Shown here in pieces: positions 7,793 through 10,422 of a DNA stretch of 10,422 nucleotides. Made by a program: the position numbers and the translations under genes. Position 1 is the first letter of the stretch. Each line of letters begins with the position of its first letter. Location: the NCBI GenBank assembly GCA_937890355.1, contig CALACW010000019.1, forward strand, positions 1 through 10,422, in the 5' to 3' direction. The notes beneath the pieces were generated by a model that was given only the letters and a program-made list of their open reading frames with translations, had not been told where the DNA came from and did no database searches. The DNA is from CALACW01 sp002431305. GTDB taxonomy: Bacteria; Bacillota; Clostridia; Oscillospirales; Acutalibacteraceae.

Positions 7793-7873
7793 AAGATCCC
7801 TGAAAATTTTGAATATAACGACTGCGTTATACGAAAATCAAAAGGGATAATCCCCGATCTGTCCGTTATATAT

Positions 7874-7987
7874 CTACGAAACAGACGCGATCACGTACAC
7901 CGTTGCAGCAATGATCGAAAAACCTGAAAAAACGAACAATCCTAAAATCAAGCCGACGAAAAATGCTGAATGGCTTATATGAAACAT
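7874..7987 (-). CDS. Possible 37-residue hydrophobic peptide (leader peptide or small membrane protein)
   Basis: ATG at 7987 to TAG at 7874. The peptide begins MFHISHSAFF and continues as one hydrophobic stretch to about residue 35 (Leu, Ile, Val, Phe, Gly, Ala and Ser), with no charged residues; this looks like a single membrane span. It starts about 16 bases after the predicted start site of a perfect-consensus promoter and is followed about 80 bases later by a terminator, so it is positioned either as a tiny gene or as a leader ORF for livK. Against it: there is no good ribosome site (only A-rich AAAGAAAC upstream), and it is short enough to arise by chance. I do not recognise a family. 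Confidence 0.38.
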   Translation of the reverse strand: MFHISHSAFFVGLILGLFVFSGFSIIAATVYVIASVS

Positions 7988-8009
7988 CGTTTTTCGTTTC
8001 TTTTTATAT

Positions 8010-8038
8010 ATTATAGTTATATTTGAACGCAATGTCAA
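8010..8038 (-). promoter_or_regulatory. Consensus sigma-70/SigA promoter of the liv leader
   Basis: On the minus strand TTGACA (8038-8033), a spacer of exactly 17 bases, and TATAAT (8015-8010), with every box position matching consensus. Transcription would start near 8003. This is the only strong promoter seen upstream of livK. Confidence 0.85.
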
Positions 8039-8202
8039 ACTATTTTTATAATTTAAATCACATTTGTAAAAACTGTCATATAGAGTATTTTAATAAATCC
8101 TTTTGTTGTTAATAATTACAACAAAACAATTGAATTTCCGTACATATTGCACATGCCTTTTTAACAATGCCAATGTTAAGTGTCGATCAATTCAAAAATC
8201 AG
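8039..8202. other. A+T-rich intergenic segment with one 9-bp inverted repeat
   Basis: This stretch lies between the deacetylase stop and the liv promoter. No ORF or ribosome site is convincing. It contains TTTTGTTGT (8101-8109) and its exact complement ACAACAAAA (8118-8126) around an 8-nt centre. A weak TTAACA/TGTTAA pair (8161-8179) could be a remnant terminator for the deacetylase gene but has no T-run on the minus strand. Confidence 0.6.
8101..8126. repeat. 9-bp perfect inverted repeat upstream of the liv promoter
   Basis: Arms TTTTGTTGT and ACAACAAAA are separated by TAATAATT. It lies about 63 bases upstream of the liv -35 box. The arms are mostly A/T pairs without a following T-run, so an operator for a dimeric regulator is at least as likely as a terminator; the role is not established. 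Confidence 0.55.
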
Positions 8203-8976
8203 TCACTGCCGACTTGATTTCGGTTCTTCAATTTTATACTGAACTCCGGCATGATCTATCCTGTAAGGAGCGGAGTAAATCAATTCGCCGACCGTTTTAA
8301 AAGAATATCCTTTTTCCTTAAGCGCGGTTATTATTCTTTCGAGCACACCGGCAGTATTTGCAGTTCCCGTATGAAACTGAATGATGGCCCCGCATGAAAC
8401 TTTATCAACTACACGTGAGAATATTTCATCCTGAGAATTGTTTCTCCAGTCAACACTGTCTACGCTCCACTGAATCGGAATCATGCCGGCTGACTGTGCG
8501 GTTTCAATCGTTTTATTATCGTAGCTGCCGGAAGGGCTTCTGAATAAAGTAGGATATGAACCTGTTATCGACTTTACACATTCATTGCATTTCATTATTT
8601 CATCATAAATCTCAGTACGTGACAGCTGTACACAATCGGCATGAGAATAAGAATGATTACCGATTTCATGTCCGCGCTCAAATATTTTCTTCAAAGAATC
8701 GGGATGCGCATCAATCCAAATTCCCAGCGGGAAAAAAGTCGCCTTGATATTATACTTATCAAGCGTAGTGAGAATCGAAACGACATCCTCGTCTCCGTCC
8801 GCACAGTTAAAAGTCAAGGCGACTGTCTTTTCATCGGTTCCGACTTTGTATATCGGTATTTTTCTGCTCTGCGAATTTACCGGAACAACGCATAAAAAAC
8901 CTGCTAAAACCGCGGCAAATAAAATTGAGGCTAAAACAATGACAATCTTTCTCCTGAGTTTTAACGTTAAGTACAT
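8203..8976 (-). CDS. Membrane-anchored polysaccharide deacetylase (NodB/CE4 family), PdaB-like
   Basis: 257 residues from the chosen ATG at 8976, which has GGTGAT about 5 bases upstream. A longer frame to 9120 would run through a terminator into the neighbouring gene and lacks a ribosome site. A single N-terminal membrane segment (about 11-32) anchors an extracytoplasmic NodB domain. Motifs: ALTFNCADGDED (53-64) at motif 1, HSYSH (108-112) with the two metal-binding His, RSPSGSY (146-152), DSVDW (173-177) and IIQFHTG (198-204) with the catalytic His202. In most family members motif 1 reads TFD and that Asp is the catalytic base; here it is Asn57. The domain resembles the sporulation or cell-wall deacetylases of Firmicutes, which remove acetyl groups from peptidoglycan or similar glycans; activity here is uncertain because of Asn57. 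It follows the 3D-domain gene but is separated from it by a terminator; a TATAAT at 8998-8993 without a clear -35 may drive it. Confidence 0.88.
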   Translation of the reverse strand: MYLTLKLRRKIVIVLASILFAAVLAGFLCVVPVNSQSRKIPIYKVGTDEKTVALTFNCADGDEDVVSILTTLDKYNIKATFFPLGIWIDAHPDSLKKIFERGHEIGNHSYSHADCVQLSRTEIYDEIMKCNECVKSITGSYPTLFRSPSGSYDNKTIETAQSAGMIPIQWSVDSVDWRNNSQDEIFSRVVDKVSCGAIIQFHTGTANTAGVLERIITALKEKGYSFKTVGELIYSAPYRIDHAGVQYKIEEPKSSRQ

Positions 8977-9030
8977 ATTGATCACCGTTATAATTATATT
9001 TCGGTTTAAATGATTTGATTCACAGACGAC

Positions 9031-9065
9031 AAAAAAAGACGAAAACAAACCGTTCCCGTCTTTTT
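9031..9065 (-). terminator. Intrinsic terminator of the 3D-domain gene
   Basis: On the minus strand AAAAAGACG (9065-9057) pairs with CGTCTTTTT (9041-9033), with further GAAC/GTTT pairing in the loop, and the T-run extends to 9031. It lies about 19 bases after the stop of the 3D-domain gene and separates it from the deacetylase gene. It may also work weakly on the plus strand. Confidence 0.88.
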
Positions 9066-9083
9066 CTTCATTTAAATTATAAA

Positions 9084-9899
9084 TCAGAATACGTAAATTC
9101 TTACGCCTCTGACTCCCCATGCCATACAGTCAGCATATGAATTCATATAAAGATCGGCTACCCTGCCGCTTCCGTTCCATACAAATCCGCCTGTATCTTC
9201 GGCTCTGCAATAGCCGTAAACAACGCTTCCGTCAAGAGAAACGATATACATCATCTTTCCGTACGGAATAACGTTCGGGTCGATAGCAACCGAACCCTGG
9301 TGAGGTCTGGTTCCCGTCGCGGTAACCGAACCCGTACAATAAGCACTGGCTCTGCCCTCGACGACATAAGAGTAATTCTGCGGAAGTCCGTTTTCGTCAA
9401 AGTTAATATAGTCGGGTACGCTCATATCCGACATCGGAACAGCGTCGGAATTAAGAGTAATATAAGATCTGCCCGCAGCATAAGAACTCTTTGACTTTTT
9501 CTTTTCCGCCTCTTTGATAATAGAGTCGGCATCAAGCTCCGATTTTTGATTTTTAACGGAAGCTGCCGTACTCTCTTCATTGTCTGCAAAGAAATATTCG
9601 AAATCCGATGATTTTTCAATTTCCTTTTCTTCATCCTGCTTCGTAAAATTATAATAGACTACTCTCTTTGAATCATAGTCTGTTGAATAATTAACGGTAA
9701 CTACATTATCCTTTGATATTGAAGCATTCTGTGCCGCTGAAGCGAGGTCAATCTCGCTGACAGTCGCATGCGACTTTATAGGACAGCAGCTTACAACCGT
9801 TACAAACGAAAGACCGATTACGGATAACGCGGAAAGCGTACGCTTTGATAATTTGGTCTTAGGCAGAGGCTGAAGATTTTTCAGTTTCTTTTTCTTCAT
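9084..9899 (-). CDS. Exported 3D-domain protein (putative peptidoglycan-active)
   Basis: 271 residues. A very basic N-terminus (KKKKLK) and hydrophobic segment (about 21-38) act as signal or anchor. VVSC (35-38) loosely fits a lipobox and SHA|T (after 45) fits signal peptidase I, so the mode of export is open. Residues 46-175 are low in recognisable domains, with a charged Lys/Glu/Ser-rich region at about 86-140. The C-terminal 3D domain (about 178-271) shows the three defining Asp: AIDPNVIPYG with Asp207, RAEDTGGF with Asp235 and VADLYM with Asp249, preceded by GRASAYCTG. This fold, also in RpfB/YuiC-type and YocH-type proteins and related to MltA, is linked to cell-wall lytic transglycosylase activity; no LysM, G5 or SH3b partner domain is present here. 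The start has AAAGGAGAT about 9 bases upstream. It is monocistronic: its own consensus promoter lies about 95 bases upstream and a terminator follows. Confidence 0.9.
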   Translation of the reverse strand: MKKKKLKNLQPLPKTKLSKRTLSALSVIGLSFVTVVSCCPIKSHATVSEIDLASAAQNASISKDNVVTVNYSTDYDSKRVVYYNFTKQDEEKEIEKSSDFEYFFADNEESTAASVKNQKSELDADSIIKEAEKKKSKSSYAAGRSYITLNSDAVPMSDMSVPDYINFDENGLPQNYSYVVEGRASAYCTGSVTATGTRPHQGSVAIDPNVIPYGKMMYIVSLDGSVVYGYCRAEDTGGFVWNGSGRVADLYMNSYADCMAWGVRGVRIYVF

Positions 9900-9994
9900 C
9901 GATGCGATCTCCTTTTAATGTTGTTTGCTCCGAAATATGATGATCAAATGTACTTTTTCTGAGTTCATACATCTTCAGGTGAAAGACACGACGT

Positions 9995-10023
9995 ATTATA
10001 TTCAAGCATTCCGCATATGTCAA
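9995..10023 (-). promoter_or_regulatory. Consensus SigA-type promoter of the 3D-domain gene
   Basis: On the minus strand TTGACA (10023-10018), a spacer of exactly 17 bases, and TATAAT (10000-9995). Transcription would begin near 9988, giving a leader of roughly 90 nt before the ATG at 9899. Confidence 0.87.
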
Positions 10024-10101
10024 GGATTCAGGATTAAGTTTTTTTATATATGATGCACAATTAAATTTCGAACATTTGTTTTTTAAAGGTTTTTAACGGA
10101 A

Positions 10102-10150
10102 AATTAATTGACATTTAATAAATTCTGATGTCAGTTTATGTCAATTAATT
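10102..10150. repeat. 13-bp perfect inverted repeat
   Basis: AATTAATTGACAT (10102-10114) and ATGTCAATTAATT (10138-10150) are exact reverse complements around a 23-nt spacer. The spacer carries a third copy of the core, ATGTCA (10128-10133). Each outer arm contains a TTGACA -35-like hexamer pointing inward, but neither has a good -10 at 17 bases. It lies about 80 bases upstream of the 3D-gene -35 box. Operator, distal promoter element or structured RNA are all possible. Confidence 0.6.
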
Positions 10151-10422
10151 CGTAGCATGTTACAAACGTGAAATAAAATAAAGCTCAAATATTACATTTT
10201 GTAATAATTTACTTCTAAATTAGAACTATTTCCAAGCTATGTTCGTTGATAAGAAAAAATTGATTGTAAATATTGCATAATTACACTCTATTTTATTTAC
10301 CGTATCTTTGTGCATTTTTCAACAGCCAAAAAACTTATTTTTTAACACTTTTTTAAGACATATTTAAAGACTGATTAAAACCCATTCTGTGATTATAAAT
10401 AAAAAACACTTCTTAATAAATT

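Larger units (their letters stand above)
7697..8003 (-). promoter_or_regulatory. Long leader of the liv operon, possible attenuation region
   Basis: About 307 nt lie between the predicted transcription start (about 8003) and the livK ATG. In order on the minus strand it holds a 37-codon hydrophobic ORF, a foldable segment and an intrinsic terminator (7761-7792), then a short CAGC-GAAA-GCTG tetraloop hairpin (7734-7745) before the livK ribosome site. In the foldable segment ATCCCT (7848-7843) pairs with AGGGAT (7801-7796), TTTGA (7842-7838) with TCAAA (7812-7808), and TATAACG (7831-7825) with CGTTATA (7820-7814). No T-box AGGGTGG element or known riboswitch core was recognised. I see no convincing second promoter in the roughly 60 bases between terminator and livK. 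Confidence 0.5.
9900..10422. other. Long A+T-rich noncoding region upstream of the 3D-domain gene
   Basis: No ORF beyond a few tens of codons with a ribosome site is present on either strand. It holds the 3D-gene leader and promoter (9995-10023), a 13-bp inverted repeat (10102-10150) and a small TATTAC/GTAATA hairpin (10190-10206). Beyond about 10210 I see only A/T-rich DNA with short poly-T and poly-A runs and no recognisable gene, tRNA or repeat. Confidence 0.7.

Noticed and set aside
7697..8003. T-box or known amino acid riboswitch in the liv leader
   Set aside because: No AGGGTGGNACCGCG-type T-box sequence, no specifier-loop layout and no recognised riboswitch core could be found by reading; only generic hairpins and a terminator are visible.
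8977..9120. N-terminal extension of the polysaccharide deacetylase to 9120
   Set aside because: It would translate through the strong terminator at 9031-9065 and into the 3D-domain gene, with no ribosome site. The ATG at 8976 directly precedes the membrane anchor and has GGTGAT upstream.
10102..10150. Transposon or MITE ends
   Set aside because: The repeat is only 49 bases overall, has no evident target-site duplication and encloses no transposase or longer element.
10190..10206. TATTAC/GTAATA hairpin as a terminator
   Set aside because: Only six mostly A/T pairs and no T-run or neighbouring gene end; likely a chance palindrome in A+T-rich DNA.

Overview
The window reads as a chromosomal segment of a Gram-positive, anaerobic Firmicute, most likely of the Ruminococcus/Oscillospiraceae group. 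This is inferred from the DUF6273-like/dockerin surface protein, the Thr/Pro/Glu linker, strong AGGAG-type ribosome sites, near-perfect TTGACA/TATAAT promoters, A+T-rich intergenic DNA and a lipoprotein-type binding protein. There is no sign of phage, IS elements, CRISPR or tRNA/rRNA genes.

Layout: 1-770 (+) is the 3' part of a secreted protein with a DUF6273-like domain and a C-terminal dockerin. It converges through a shared hairpin (789-822) on a minus-strand gene (844-2685) for a secreted alpha/beta-hydrolase of lipase/LCAT-like type. All other genes are also on the minus strand. Read in transcription order from the right end, they are: a 3D-domain cell-wall protein (9084-9899) with a consensus promoter and its own terminator; a membrane-anchored polysaccharide deacetylase (8203-8976); then a five-gene branched-chain amino acid ABC importer, livK-livH-livM-livG-livF (7696 down to 2923), closed by a strong terminator at 2861-2897.

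The liv operon is the centre of the window. A surface lipoprotein (LivK) captures ligand, LivH and LivM form the membrane channel, and LivG and LivF supply ATPase power. livH to livF are packed with a 1-nt overlap or gaps of 1 to 3 nt. A hairpin sits only between livK and livH, which suits making more binding protein than permease.

The least ordinary stretch is the roughly 300-nt liv leader. A perfect-consensus promoter (8010-8038) is followed by a possible 37-codon hydrophobic ORF (7874-7987), a foldable segment, and a textbook intrinsic terminator (7761-7792), all before livK. This suggests transcription attenuation, or a small separate gene whose terminator is partly read through. The 3D-domain and deacetylase genes both point to cell-wall remodelling. 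The right-hand 520 bases are noncoding apart from the 3D-gene promoter, a possible overlapping upstream ORF and a 13-bp inverted repeat.
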